Below are positions 40,018 through 50,683 of a stretch of DNA of 64,000 nucleotides, piece after piece. The translations under genes and the position numbers were made by a program. The notes below the pieces were generated by a model, which saw only the letters and a program-made list of their open reading frames with translations, searched no databases and was not told where the DNA came from. The stretch comes from Charina bottae (Eukaryota; Chordata; Lepidosauria; Squamata; Charinaidae): contig JALMGJ010000003.1 in assembly GCA_023362775.1 (NCBI GenBank), positions 51,078,416 to 51,142,415 of the forward strand, written 5' to 3'. Position 1 is the first letter of the stretch, and each line of letters begins with the position of its first letter.

Positions 40018-40880
40018 GTGGGGGACAAATGACAAAATGTGCATGATGACAACTTCATGCAGCTACCTTGATTTACATACTAGTATCAGATGTTGGGATG
40101 CAAGTATGTAAGGTCAGCATCTGCATAGTAACATTTCTGCAGTGTCCTGTGGATGCCATGGTCCCATTTTTATAGTAGATGCATTGGGAGGAGTTAGTCC
40201 TTCTTCTGTCCAATTGATTTCAGTGGGCCTACTCTAGATCCAGCTTAGTATGTTCTGAACATATTTATAATATTCATGTTGTCAGAAATTAAGAGAAATA
40301 TACTCCTTTAAAAGAAAAAAGAAAAATTATAACAGAAAAAGAAACACAAATGAAATGACCACTTTGATACAGATTATTAAGAAAAGAAAATGAAGCATGC
40401 ACTGAATTATTTTTTTATATACGAACGGGTATACAGTATTTGTATTCATTTTCCTCTATTTATTGCTTTCTCTATTAGACAATTCTTTAAAATTCAATTT
40501 GTCTCAAGGTTACCTAGTTTACCTCTGTCTGATTTACATATCCAAGGATATTTAATAGTAGTAGATCCTATGACTGTCCAAATGACTTTGCCTAAATAAC
40601 TTAAGCAGCAGAAAATTGTTCCCTTATTCTCTCCTTCTAATGCATTGTACCTTACAACAGTGAAGCTGATTTAAGATAGCACTTGTTATCATTTTGAGGA
40701 AGGTTAGCACTGGCAAAGCTATTTTCTCATTCTGCTGCTGTATATGAATGTCAGAATTAATCTGCTGTGAAAACAAATTGAATTTAACAGCTGCAAACAT
40801 TTGTATGCTACAAAACTGATTTGTTGTCTATACTGGCTCTGGATATTATGCCACTTCGTGCTGTTCCTGAATTTTTTCCT
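40018..40880. other. DAB1 intron, nothing recognised
   Basis: Unrecognised AT-rich sequence. Confidence 0.45.
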
Positions 40881-40884
40881 GTTG

Positions 40885-41050
40885 TGATTATGGTCAGTCT
40901 TCCCTAACCTTTTCACCATCACCTTCAAACCAAATTTTCCCAAACTGCTTCCCTCCAGATATGTGGACTTCATTTTTCAAAATTCCCAGCCAAAATCTGG
41001 GACCTGAAGTCCAAGACATGTGGAGGGCACCAAATCAAGGAGACCTGCTT
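40885..41050. repeat. Degenerate hAT-like foldback MITE
   Basis: Left half CCTCCAGATATGTGGACTTCA and right half CTGAAGTCCAAGACATGTGG are inverted copies about 60 bp apart around CCCAGCCAAAATC. The outer ends are too mutated for a target duplication. Confidence 0.55.
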
Positions 41051-41674
41051 TAGTTAAAACTTCCCACTCTTCAAATACATGTGAGCAAAGACAAATAAGC
41101 AAATTTCACCAAATGACATATTTCAATACTTTGCATATCTTCTGAATGTTGCAATTCTATCATCATGTGAAATTAAAACTTGCTGAAGTACAAGCTTCTT
41201 AATGAGCTATTTCTCATATTTCCCCTAAAGCCTTCCGATTATACACACATGTCAGGTTTTGCTTGTCATTGGATTTTAGCAACAGGAGGCAAACCACAAA
41301 TATCTTTCACTGAGCCTGTCACTCAAGATACAATAAAACCTAATCTTCCCATCAATATGTCCAAATTATCTGTTTACAATTTTATGAAGGCTTTCAAACG
41401 ACTGGTAGTGCTATATTAAGATCTATCCATTCCCCATTTTCCTGATTCAGTCCTGCCTGCAATTGATTAATCAGGTATTCCTACAAAGAGAAGGTAACCT
41501 CTGTCTGCAAATGATGATATTCGGACTCAAGACACACTAATTTTGATTTTAATGAGTATAGGTCCTCTGTAAAATTTCTGTCAATCTAGATTTTGCTTGA
41601 TTATAGAATACTACTAGTGGCACATGCAAACACATTTCCACATATTTAAAAACGAAAATGCATTTTAGGACAAG

Positions 41675-41790
41675 TGAGGAATGTGCAACCTTCCTGATAT
41701 AGTTGAACCACAGCTCCTATCAGCCCAGCCATCATAACCAAGGATGAAAGATGCTATGAATTGTAGTTAGCATCCTCACGAGTGCCATAG
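41675..41790. repeat. Degenerate hAT-like foldback MITE
   Basis: GTTGAACCACAGCTCCTATCAG and ATGAATTGTAGTTAGC are inverted, separated by CCCAGCCATCATAACC. This is a second foldback type common in squamates. No target duplication was resolved. Confidence 0.5.
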
Positions 41791-42700
41791 TTTTCTCATC
41801 CCTATGAGAAAGATGGACTACTGCATTCATCTAACATATTTGACCCAATTATGGCAGATACCAGTTGAATGGTTTGATATAAGAGTAGTACAGTTTATTA
41901 GGAGAACCATAATGTTTTAAATAACAGTACATGAATTCTAAAGGTGAGATGTTTGTCATTTTGTGGTTCAATACACAGTGTAGCACAAGGCCATTTTTAA
42001 AACAGCAGCAGCATTTTAACAGAGGTATTCATAAGCAGCTAAACTTTTTCCATCCTATATTATATTATGCTCTATATGTTTTCACTGAATGTTGCTAGGT
42101 GATCTCTAGCAACATGCATCTCATTTGCATTTGACTGCTTGTACTCCCTTGTCATATTTTAAGTTTACCTTGCTTTGCTTTTCTTGTATCTTCAAAAGTA
42201 TCATCCAGATGGCATTCTGAGTAGCATCTGCATGCATTGCCCTCCAGCAATGTAGGCAACTTGCTTAAGAGAGCCAGGAAACCTATTCCACACTCCATAC
42301 AGATATTTTATCATCCCATTAGTGATGCATTTATTTTTCCTGGGAATTTATGTAACATTTGTTGGATGACTATTCTATGAATGCAATAATTCCCAGCTGC
42401 AAAACTTACACAAAGAAATAAAACTATTTTTTACAGCAGTTGCTCCCTCATTCCTGTTAATTTCTAAGGGCAAAAATGACCTTTAAACATTTATTCTTTC
42501 CTATCTTTCTTCATCACAGTTTGTTTATCAGCAAGAGCCAGTATTATTGGGAGGGGACATGCAGCATGAAGATATGAGGGCATAAAATAAATTTGAGTGA
42601 AGGAGAATACTTATTACAGGCTTCTTGGCTTTAATAGAATCTCTGGAAGAAGCCAAACATCAAGTGTGCAGATTACTGTTTGGGGAAAACATGGAAGAGT
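41791..42700. other. DAB1 intron, nothing recognised
   Basis: Unrecognised AT-rich sequence. Confidence 0.45.
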
Positions 42701-42820
42701 TTAATTTAATTTAATTCAATTCAAGGGTGTGGGGCTATTCTTGAAGACCAATCGGAAGCTGCACCTGGTCCAGAATGCAGCAGGATGAGCTATTATGGCT
42801 ACTTGAGGGACCACCTACTG

Positions 42821-43663
42821 CAGGGGTGGGGAACGTCTGGCCCGTGGGCCGTATAAGGCCTGTGAAAGCAATTTATCTGGCCGGTGGGGTGGGTGCGGGG
42901 GCAGGCGCGGCGGCGGACGTGGCAGCGGGTGTGGCGGGCACGGCGGCGGCTGAATTAGCGGCAGCGACCGTGAGGCAGCAGCGGTGAGCTAAAGCCATCT
43001 TGCACCTGATCCACCTCACCTTGCAGGCACAGAGGAGCCGGCTGAGGGGGCGGGGAAGAAGATCCCTGGTTGCAATCAGGAGAGGGGTGGATTGTGGGAG
43101 GCTCTTTGTCTCCAAGGCACTGTAAGGGAGCGAAGGACAGGCGGAGGAGAAGATCAGGGAAGTGGGTTTGCATCCGAGTTGGCTGGCTTCCTCCTCCTTT
43201 GCATCTTCTCCCCAGCTCACTCACACACACAGGCTGCTAGTCACCACCTGGATTATACAACGCTGGTGGTGGGGTGGGGTGGGGTGGGGTGGGGAGGGAA
43301 GCTGCAGCTACATTTTGCCATGCAAAATTGTTTTCAAGGCTCCTGCCCGCAAACCCCACCCCCCGGTGCTTGTGATTGGCTCCTGCCCACAAACCCCACC
43401 CCCTGGTGAGCGTAATTGGCTCCCACCCACAAACCCTGCCCCCAGTGTGTGCAATTGGCTCCCGCCCACAAACCCTGCCCCAGTGCTTGTGATTGGTTCC
43501 TGCCCGCAAACCCAGCCCCCCAGTGCACACAGTTGGCTCCCACCTGCAAACCCCACCCCCTTCCACACGATTGGTTCCTGCCCGCAAACCCTGCCCCCCG
43601 GTTTTTGAATGATGTTATAAATATCAAAATGGCCCTTGGCAGAAAAAAGTTTCCCCACCCCTG
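42821..43663. mobile_element. hAT-type nonautonomous element, 843 bp, with CCAAT/GC-box array
   Basis: The TIRs are CAGGGGTGGGGAACGTCTGG and AGTTTCCCCACCCCTG. A perfect 8-bp duplication ACCTACTG flanks it (42813-42820, 43664-43671). The left part is GC-rich with GGC-repeat coding-like noise. The middle (42990-43240) is not repetitive, and its minus strand contains an acceptor-like CTCCCTTACAG and a donor-like CAAGGTGAGG 100 nt apart. A 39-bp minisatellite occupies 43338-43605. There is no transposase. Confidence 0.92.
43338..43605 (+). repeat. 39-bp minisatellite, about seven units
   Basis: Each unit contains ATTGG (or a one-base variant), CTCC(T/C)(G/A)CCC and AAACCC(C/T)(A/G)CCCC. ATTGG is an inverted CCAAT box and the C-rich part resembles a GC box. 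The same unit appears in the elements at 47845 and 54011. Confidence 0.9.
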
Positions 43664-44199
43664 ACCTACTGTATCTCCAGGAATTTCTGCTCATTCCAAA
43701 CATTCTGATAGAGTTATCATGCTCCAGGTCCCACAGACTAAACAATGCCATCTGATGGGACCCAGGAAGTGGAGCTTCTGGAACACCATTCCCCCTAAGA
43801 TCCATATGGCTCCCAACCTGGCTATCTATAATTAAGCCATTGAAACCTGGCTCTACCTCCAGGTTTTAGGTTAGAGTGGGTGATGGACCCCTTGTGTGGT
43901 GTTCTGGTCTTTTGAATGGTTGTTGGCTTTTTTCCAGACTCTCTCTTTTTGGTGACATCATGTCTTTCTTTTTAAGCTTCTGTTTTTTATTGTTGTATTT
44001 TGTAAGCCTCCCAAAGTCATGAACGATTGGAGTGGCCTTTGAATTCCATAAACAAACAAACAATATAGCAAACATCATTGACAAACATTCTCTAATGTAT
44101 GAAAAAGATAAAGAGTCTGCTTTGTGGGGGGAGATGGGCAGTGATAGAAGTTGGATAAAGTAAATAAATAAATAAACTCACTCACTCACTCACTCACTC

Positions 44200-44455
44200 A
44201 AGTCAGGTCTCTTTTAACCTTCCAAAAAGCACTTAAGACCTGGCTTTTCATGCAAGCATTGGGATAGGGCGAGATTGGAATGGGAGGAGAGTGTTGTGGG
44301 TTGCATCAGGAAGTCTGGTTGTGGCGCCAGGTTTTTCTCTTTTTGGTTTTATTGGTTTTTGGTTTTTATTGTCTGTATATATTGTTTTTATCCTTTGGTT
44401 GTGAGCCACCAGAGTTTGGAGATATAAATGTTTTAAATAAATAAATAAATTACAT
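44200..44455 (+). mobile_element. L2/CR1-clade 3' end
   Basis: Phrases AGACCTGGCTTTTCATGCAAG, GGTTGTGAGCCACCAGAGT and an (AAAT)n tail form an L2-type 3' UTR. It follows an (ACTC)n microsatellite at 44175-44200. Confidence 0.65.
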
Positions 44456-47180
44456 TTTATGTGCTTGAGTATAATTTTGCGCTTCAGAACGTGTGCAGAA
44501 TTCTTTGCTGATAAGAGTTTCTGAGAGAGTACATGTCTTTGCAGAGCAGCTTTGTCCACTTAGTTGTACGGACACAATGAGGCTGTCACCTATGTTGGGA
44601 TTTGAGACCATTAGAAGTTGTACCCTTAATAGGGACAGATTGCCACTTTGACTAGTGGGGGAGAAATAATGAGTGGCGCGGTGTCTATCTAGCCAGATTT
44701 ATTTAAAGGCTGATCATCTTAGTTCTGAACTTTCATTTTAATTTATAATCCTAACAATGTCGTTGTTGCTTGGCATTGAAGTACCTTTTTAATAACAAGC
44801 CAGAAGAAAAGGCAGGAGAGACCAGAATATAAAAAGGAGAGACTGTGAAACCTATTTAAGTTAGGATGAGGTGTGTATTCGCATTTCCATTATGTATGAA
44901 GGATTTCTCTGCAGCTAAACCTCTACTATTAATGACATAGTTCTTTCTGCCAGCAGCATCCCAATGATGCTCCTGTTTTCCCACTCTGGAATCTTGTAAC
45001 TTGCCTTTTTCCCTGGGCATAAAATGGTCGACTAAAAACTCTGATCTTATTGACGTTCCACAATCTGACTTTTTGAGCAGCGGTTTCTCGGGCTTATCAT
45101 CTCTCTTGGGATCAGTCTCGGCCACTGATGCAGAAGGGTTTCAAATGTCTTCTTGCTACAGCACCAGAATTTGCTGTCCGAATCCCAGCTCTGACCTGTC
45201 ACAGTTGAGAAGAAGGATCATAGAGCTTGCTGGGTAGTGGTGAGAGTAGTGCAATGTCTCTCTGTACAAATAGAACAATAATAATTTTAGTCACACTTTT
45301 TCCCCTGGGATTAAAATCTTTACCCCATCTCAGATCAAAACCTTGTTCTGACATTACATATTTCTCAATCACACTTAGTAAGCCTGCTATCTGTAGGTTT
45401 GCAATATAAAAGTTTTAATAACTCAATAGGTAAAAGTGCATTATGTTTAGTTTCCTGATTTTGAACTATCATATATTTATAATTTATTTGTTTTGTTTTT
45501 TGTTTTTGTTTTAACCATCTGCTACCAAAGTCTATGGTTGGCGTTCAAAAATAGTGTTCTATATAAGGTCAAATTATATCACAAAAATAGCTGGTGATAC
45601 TGCATTTCTACAAAAAGTGATGAATAGACCGCACTGTAATTCTTTCAATAATTCAGGAAGAGCCCAAAAAATTTCAGTGCAAAACTGATCATAAAATACC
45701 ATTTTAAAAAAATATATGTGGAAGTGCTTTAAAAATAATAATGTCCATGGGGATACAAACTAAATTTAATTCAATGTATTTATCTTGTGGGATTTAGGAG
45801 AAGGAGCATACTATATTTCTAAGACCGAGATAGTCGCAGTAATATCAGATATAGAAGGTGTAGTCTAACCTTATCCATACTTTATCAGAATCAAACTATT
45901 ATTTAAAAAATATTATGGCATCAAGACATTTACTGACATTGCTAAAAAGCAAATGCCACTGTTGCCATTACATTTATCCTTAAAACATTCATTGTATTCC
46001 CATGTTGATGTTGATCTTAAATGCAGATATCCTTGATCTGAGCATTCTGCCTCTGAAAACTGGAATAAATAAATAAATGATAGAGAGTAATTAAGATATG
46101 CTTTCTTTTATTTAAATTACGTGTAAATGAAATGAAATCATGTTTTGGCTTTTGACCTGGCCCCTTCCATTGCTTTTCGAAGTGAGTCTCGGAAGCCTTC
46201 TGCAATTCAGACTAGAGAAGGCTGGGCGTCCCTGCTCTTCCTGATGCACTAACCGGCCTCTTAATACTATTGCTGTTCAGCAGATTAATGTTGCTATACC
46301 TTTCTGAAACATCTCCTTGAAAATATGCCATTCATTTTTTTCTACATTGGTCATTTCTCGTTTTGATATCAGTCTGACCATGTTGTGTTGTATTGCAGAG
46401 ACGTTGTTCATCTGGGTCTTCCTTCCTGGTCCTCAATATATTTACCAGCTCTGAATCATGTTAGTGTCAGCAGATTGAAGGCCATTTATTACCAAGTGGA
46501 CACTGCTTCAGACAGAAAATTGGTATAGGAAGAAGAGGCACAGAATGTAAGAGCAAGGGAGGAACAGTAGGAGAAATGGCTTATGGTAAGGAAAAATAAA
46601 GGCACAGTGGGCAGTAAAGCCAAGTACCAGATATGTTGAGGACTCATTCTTCTTTTTTATGTGATGGAGCTTCAATTTGCTGCACAACAGCCACCCTGTA
46701 ATAGTGGACATACTCAGAAAAGAGAGCACCAGCCCAGATTGTAATGGAAACAACTATCTTGTCTAAATGAGAACAATTGATAAGACTCTTGTGAGCATGG
46801 CAGTTCACAAAGGCAAACCACTCCTCATAAATAATGTTTTTTTTGTGTGTGTCTAGAATATTGTGTGACTTCTTTCCATTTTTCTTTCTTTTCAGATTTG
46901 CTGAGAAAGATAGCAAATTGTAACATGCATCACTTTTTAGTTTCACAAAGCTTTGAAGGGATGTTTTTCTTTAACAGAACATTAAGTCAACGACTGAAGT
47001 AGATTTGCAAATTAAAATAGGGACTTTATTAAACGAAAGGGCACAGTGGTGGGTTCCCTGCTGGGATTAGGGGTTGACAAGTATGGTGGGATCTCTTATA
47101 TTAACATGGGTAGTTAACCAGTGAATTTTATTGCCTATTGAAATCTAACCTCACTGCCTATCAGAGATCTTTTAGTGTGG
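44456..47180. other. DAB1 intron, nothing recognised
   Basis: Mostly AT-rich with a GTTTT-rich run at about 45485-45512. A minus-strand frame of about 90 codons (45125-44856) is unusually rich in charged residues (AETDPKRDDKPEKPLLKKSD) and opens with GTG. I do not recognise it, and it lacks a splice context. Confidence 0.4.
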
Positions 47181-47189
47181 TAAATGTTT

Positions 47190-47636
47190 CTGGTCATCGT
47201 GCACTTCAGCACTGCAGCTGCTGCCGCTGCCCCTTCGAAAGGGCAGGCTCCGGGGACCCCGAAAATGCCCTCGGTTCCGGCAGGGAGGCAGAAACCTCCC
47301 CTCTCCACATGCACACGCTGCCCTGGGGTGGCAATTCTCCCTGCAGAACAGCTGAGGCAGCTTGCGCGCAGCCTCCCTGCCTAAACTGAGGGCATTATCG
47401 GGGTCCCCGGAGCCTGCCCTTTCGAAGGGGCAGCAGTGCAGCTGCTGCTGCCGCTGCCCCTTCGAAAGGGCAGGCTCCGGGGACCCCGAAAATGCCCTCG
47501 GTTCCGGCAGGGAGGCAAAAATCGCGCGTGCAGGCTGCCGGGCTTCCCGACGCACAGCTGATTGGCGCGGAGAATTTCCACTCCCTTCAGCGCTTCCGGC
47601 TTGTCACGCGACACACAGTTTGGAAAGCCCTGCCCA
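47190..47636. mobile_element. GC-rich hAT-related composite with inverted modules
   Basis: A module of about 75 bp (GCAGCTGCTGCCGCTGCCCC, CTCCGGGGACCCCGAAAATG, CCTCGGTTCCGGCAGGGAGG) occurs in direct orientation at 47215-47290 and 47436-47515 and inverted at 47380-47435. It ends with GACACACAGTTTGGAAAGCCCTG, the right end of the hAT MITE at 8710-9075. The same module occurs in the element at 54011. The left boundary is uncertain; GTCATCGT/CCCATCGT is only a weak candidate target duplication. Confidence 0.65.
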
Positions 47637-47776
47637 TCGTCAAGATGGCTGCCGGAGACGGCTGCCAGGTTGCCAGGGGTATGCCCACAGCAACGCACAC
47701 CATGCCCGCTGCCGCGCCTGCCCCGCCACACTGGCTGCCGCGCCACGCCCGCCCCGCCACGCCTGCCTGCGGAAGA

Positions 47777-47836
47777 GCCACACTCAAGGGTCTAAAGAGC
47801 CGCATTTGGCTCGCGAGCCGCCATTTCCGACCCTTG
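47777..47836. mobile_element. Reversed hAT end abutting the element at 47845
   Basis: This 60-bp segment is the reverse complement of the left end of the next element (AAGAGCCGCAT, GGCTCGCGAGCC, CCATTTCCGACCCTTG). GTCTACCC (47837-47844) separates the two. It indicates an older, oppositely oriented end next to which a second copy sits. Confidence 0.75.
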
Positions 47837-47986
47837 GTCTACCCCAAGGGTCGGAAATGGCGGCTCACGAGCCACATGCGGCTCTTTGGCCCCTTGAGTG
47901 TGGCTGTTCCGCAGCTGAACTCACCCCCGCCCCTTCCACGCGATTGGATCCCGCCCCCAAACTCTTACGCTCTTACGCGCTCTCGC

Positions 47987-48034
47987 TCTCCAAGGCCGGG
48001 GCCACCCGCAGCCGCCCACACCTCGCGCACAGCC
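47987..48034 (+). repeat. Left arm of an inverted repeat inside the cargo
   Basis: CTCTCCAAGGCCGGGGCCAC through CCTCGCGCACAGCC is the reverse complement of 48528-48576, nearly perfect, enclosing about 490 bp of CpG-rich sequence. Confidence 0.88.
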
Positions 48035-48527
48035 CGCAGGGCTCTCTGCCACTCCCTTCGACGGAGGAGGGACCGGCGTGCCTTGGGAGCTGCTGCTGGC
48101 GGCATGTCTGGGCGAGGCGCGCGGGCGGAGCTGCCCGTCTGGCACTTGGGCGCTCCCGAGCCTCTTCCCTTCTCCCTCGGCACATTCGGGCATTGAGGCC
48201 AGGCAAAGCCGGGCGGTCGCGCAGGGGCGAGGCGAGGAGTCCCGCTCCTGCGCCTACCGCCACACCCGTCCGTTCCCGGCCTCTCTCCCCATGTCTGGCG
48301 GGTGCCCATGCCAGAATCCCCGCGACCCGGAGGCAGCGACTGCTCGGAGGGCCCCAGCGAGAAGAGGCGCGTGATCCCCGGTGGATCCCTTCGAGGGGCC
48401 GCGGGGCTTCCCCGCTTTCCTCCCAAGGAGGCCTCGACGGCGCACCCTCCCGCCCCATCAATCCCCCCACCCCGCCGTTGGCGTCCTCTCCCCCCGCTAA
48501 CCCGAGCCCTGCGGCGGAACAGAGGCT

Positions 48528-48576
48528 GTGTGCGAGGTGTGGGCGGCTGCGGGTGGCCCCGGCCTTGGAGAGCTGG
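48528..48576 (-). repeat. Right arm of the inverted repeat inside the cargo
   Basis: GGCTGTGTGCGAGGTGTGGG through GGCCTTGGAGAGC matches the complement of 47987-48034. It lies about 50 bp upstream of the ATG at 48623. Confidence 0.88.
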
Positions 48577-48622
48577 GGTGCAGCGCGACGGGAGCGTCGC
48601 CGGCAGCCCGAGAGGACCGGCC

Positions 48623-48635
48623 ATGGAAGGTGAGC
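48623..48635 (+). promoter_or_regulatory. ATG plus splice-donor signal, exon-1-like
   Basis: The sequence ACCGGCCATGGAAGGTGAGCG has a start codon in a good context (purine absent at -3 but G at +4), one full codon, then a strong donor GTGAGC. CpG-rich sequence precedes it. This looks like the end of a first coding exon captured from a host gene. It may also be chance in GC-rich DNA. Confidence 0.4.
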
Positions 48636-48676
48636 GAGGGCCGGGGCGGCCGGCCAAGCGCAGCGCAGCCCTTTCA

Positions 48677-48826
48677 CGCGATTGGATCCCGCCCCCAAAC
48701 CCCGCCCCCTTCCACACGATTGGATCCCGCCCCCAAACCCCGCCCCCTTCCACGCGATTGGCTCCTGCCCGCAAACCTCGCCCCCTTCCACACGATTGGC
48801 CCCCGCCCGCAAACCCCGCCCCCTGG
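48677..48826 (+). repeat. 37-bp minisatellite, four units
   Basis: Units of about 37 bp contain CGATTGG, CCCGCCC and AAACC(C/T)CGCCCCC. A further single unit lies at 47938-47965. Each unit couples an inverted CCAAT box with GC boxes, as in the elements at 42821 and 54011. Confidence 0.92.
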
Positions 48827-50461
48827 CTCTCGAGCATTTCAAAATGTGCACGAGCATGTCAAAATGGCTCCCGGCATAAAAAGTTTGCCGACCCCTGGTC
48901 TACCCTATAATAAGGAACCTAAAAATAAAGTGCATCCAAAAAGACTCTTTCCAGACTGTACCAGCAGGAGCTCCAACCATTTATTTCTTAGAAGAGAGTA
49001 GAAATAAGAAAAGAATATTAACCTTTTGAAATGTCTCGGCATCATAGCATGGAAAAGAATCAGAGGACTTCCAGTGGGAACATGGCGGACTGAACAGCTC
49101 TGCCCGCGAGCTCCGTGGGCAAAACTGGCATCATGGCATTTTTTTGGGGCTCAGGCTGGTTTCTCCTGAAGCCCAGGAGCATTTTTCCAGACCAAGGGAA
49201 ATGCTCGGAATTGACCCATTCGTCCTCCGGACAGTGAGTTGCAGCCAGGAGATTGTAAACAGTGTGCGCGATCGACGGGTAAGACTTCGCCGGGAGGCTG
49301 GGAAAACACCATTTCCAAGCCGCGCTGTAGCCTTAAAGGGACATTAAGTCCAGCCACCCCATTTCTAAAGCACCCAATTTATTTTTTCTTTAAGTGTTTG
49401 TACACTAAGAGAGGCTTTCTACATTAAGTAGAAACAATCTCTCTTGGTGCTTATCATTATTTTTGTGACTAACTTTTTTAAAAAATGTTTTTAAAACTTT
49501 GGATTTTGCTTTCCATCCAATACTAAGGAGGGTTGAGAGTATGTTATCGTCTCCCCATTATTATTTTTGCACTAATTTTGAAGATTTTAGCATTTTTCCT
49601 ACACGATGAATCTGCTGTTCTGAACTTTTACTTTCCTGCCACTACTTTCTCTGGGAACTGTCTGTGATCTTATCTTAACTCAGTTCAGAAATTTTCCATT
49701 ACCTTTCACTTCTGCCGGTTAAGTATCTAGGGGGTGCCATAATTTACTGCTTCAGAAATGGAGTATCTTAACCAGGTTTTCTCTGACTTTCGCCGAGAGA
49801 TTAAAGCAGATATTAAGCAGATTTTTTCTGATTCCTACCAAGCTATTGTGCAAGACATTCAGAGCATTTGGAAAATATGTGGTCTAAAATGTGCCATCTG
49901 ATTGGGGATGATGTGGATGACCCTGAAGAATCTAACAGCGATGGAAATGTCTCTCCCAAGAGTGAGATTCAGGCTTCTGTTGAAATCCTGGATGAAACTG
50001 GCAATGCTGAATTGAAGAATTTAAATGGAGAAATTGAGCTGCAAGATATGAATGAATTTGACTTTCTGATGGAATGTTATGGGGGGAAAGGGGTTATTAT
50101 GTATGGGAGGTTTTTTGAAGAGAAGTCTGTGTTAGTGGGGGGGGGAGCAGTTGGGCTGTTTGATTTCTTTAAGAAAATAGCTCTGTGCCTATTATGGGGA
50201 TATGTAAATGTCTTGGTCTATTTTGAAGTGGGTTAAGGGACTAAAATATTCATCTGGATGGTCTTTTGGCTTTGGATGATTTTACTTATTGTTAATGATT
50301 GGGATTATGATTTTTAGGCTTTTTATTCATGTTTTTTGTATTCATGTTTTTTATATTATTAATTATAATGGTAGACAATTTATATGCTTTTCTATTTTTG
50401 ATCTTTATTATAGTAGACAGGAATGTATAGAATAGTAGTAGGAAGGTAATAATTAAGTAAT

Positions 50462-50683
50462 GGCTGTTGTGGGTCTTCCGGGCTGTGTGGCCGTGTTCTG
50501 GAAGTTGTGGTTCCTAACGTTTCGCCAGCATCTGTGGCCAGCATCTTCAGAGGGCAGGAGCACAGATAGAAGCAAAATCTCTGTGCCCAGGTAGAGTGGC
50601 AATGTTCTATTTATAGAGCTAAATTATAGGAGATTAGGTGGGGTTTTTTGTTGTGTTGAAATGTTAACGAGTGGCTTAATTAC
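50462..50683 (-). mobile_element. Short Penelope-like insertion (solo pLTR type)
   Basis: An 11-bp duplication AATTAAGTAAT flanks it (50451-50461, 50684-50694). The sequence GGCTGTTGTGGGTCTTCCGG through GTTTCGCCAGCATCTG is the same repeat found in both arms at 52538-52807. It carries a hammerhead-like core on the minus strand. It lies within the L1 copy and is therefore younger than it. Confidence 0.85.
50520..50550 (-). ncRNA. Hammerhead-like ribozyme core in Penelope-like repeat
   Basis: On the minus strand the order is CTGAAGA, a GCTGGC/GCTGGC stem II with a 7-nt loop, then GAAACGTT. CUGANGA and GAAA are the invariant hammerhead core. In RNA the stem pairs with two G-U wobbles. It was recognised by motif only; activity is unknown. 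Confidence 0.6.

Larger units (their letters stand above)
42720..44170 (+). mobile_element. L2/CR1-clade ORF2 tail interrupted by a hAT element
   Basis: GGGGCTATTCTTGAAGACC to CACCTACTG and then TATCTCCAGGAATTTCTGC to ATAAATAAATAA form one L2-like 3' portion once the element at 42821-43663 and one copy of its target duplication are removed. Stops are present and only ORF2 tail phrases remain. It ends with a GGGGGGAGATGGGCAG box. Confidence 0.6.
47845..48897. mobile_element. hAT-type nonautonomous element, 1053 bp, with CpG-island-like cargo
   Basis: TIRs CAAGGGTCGGAAATGG and AAAAAGTTTGCCGACCCCTG are flanked by a perfect 8-bp duplication GTCTACCC (47837-47844, 48898-48905). The interior is very GC- and CpG-rich, unlike the AT-rich intron around it. 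It carries inverted arms at 47987-48034 and 48528-48576, an ATG followed by a splice donor at 48623-48635 and a minisatellite at 48677-48826. Open frames of more than 200 codons on both strands reflect high GC content. None has a recognisable domain and no transposase is present. Confidence 0.88.

Noticed and set aside
43162..43805. Repeat-rich frames with WLLPTNPTP or QEPITS periodicity
   Set aside because: The periodicity is that of the 39-bp minisatellite (13 codons) and not a protein repeat.
47362..48633. 423-codon plus-strand frame and 290-294-codon minus-strand frames in the 47-49 kb block
   Set aside because: They overlap on both strands in very GC-rich DNA where stops are rare, cross several transposon boundaries and repeat modules, and show no domain. 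Not genes.
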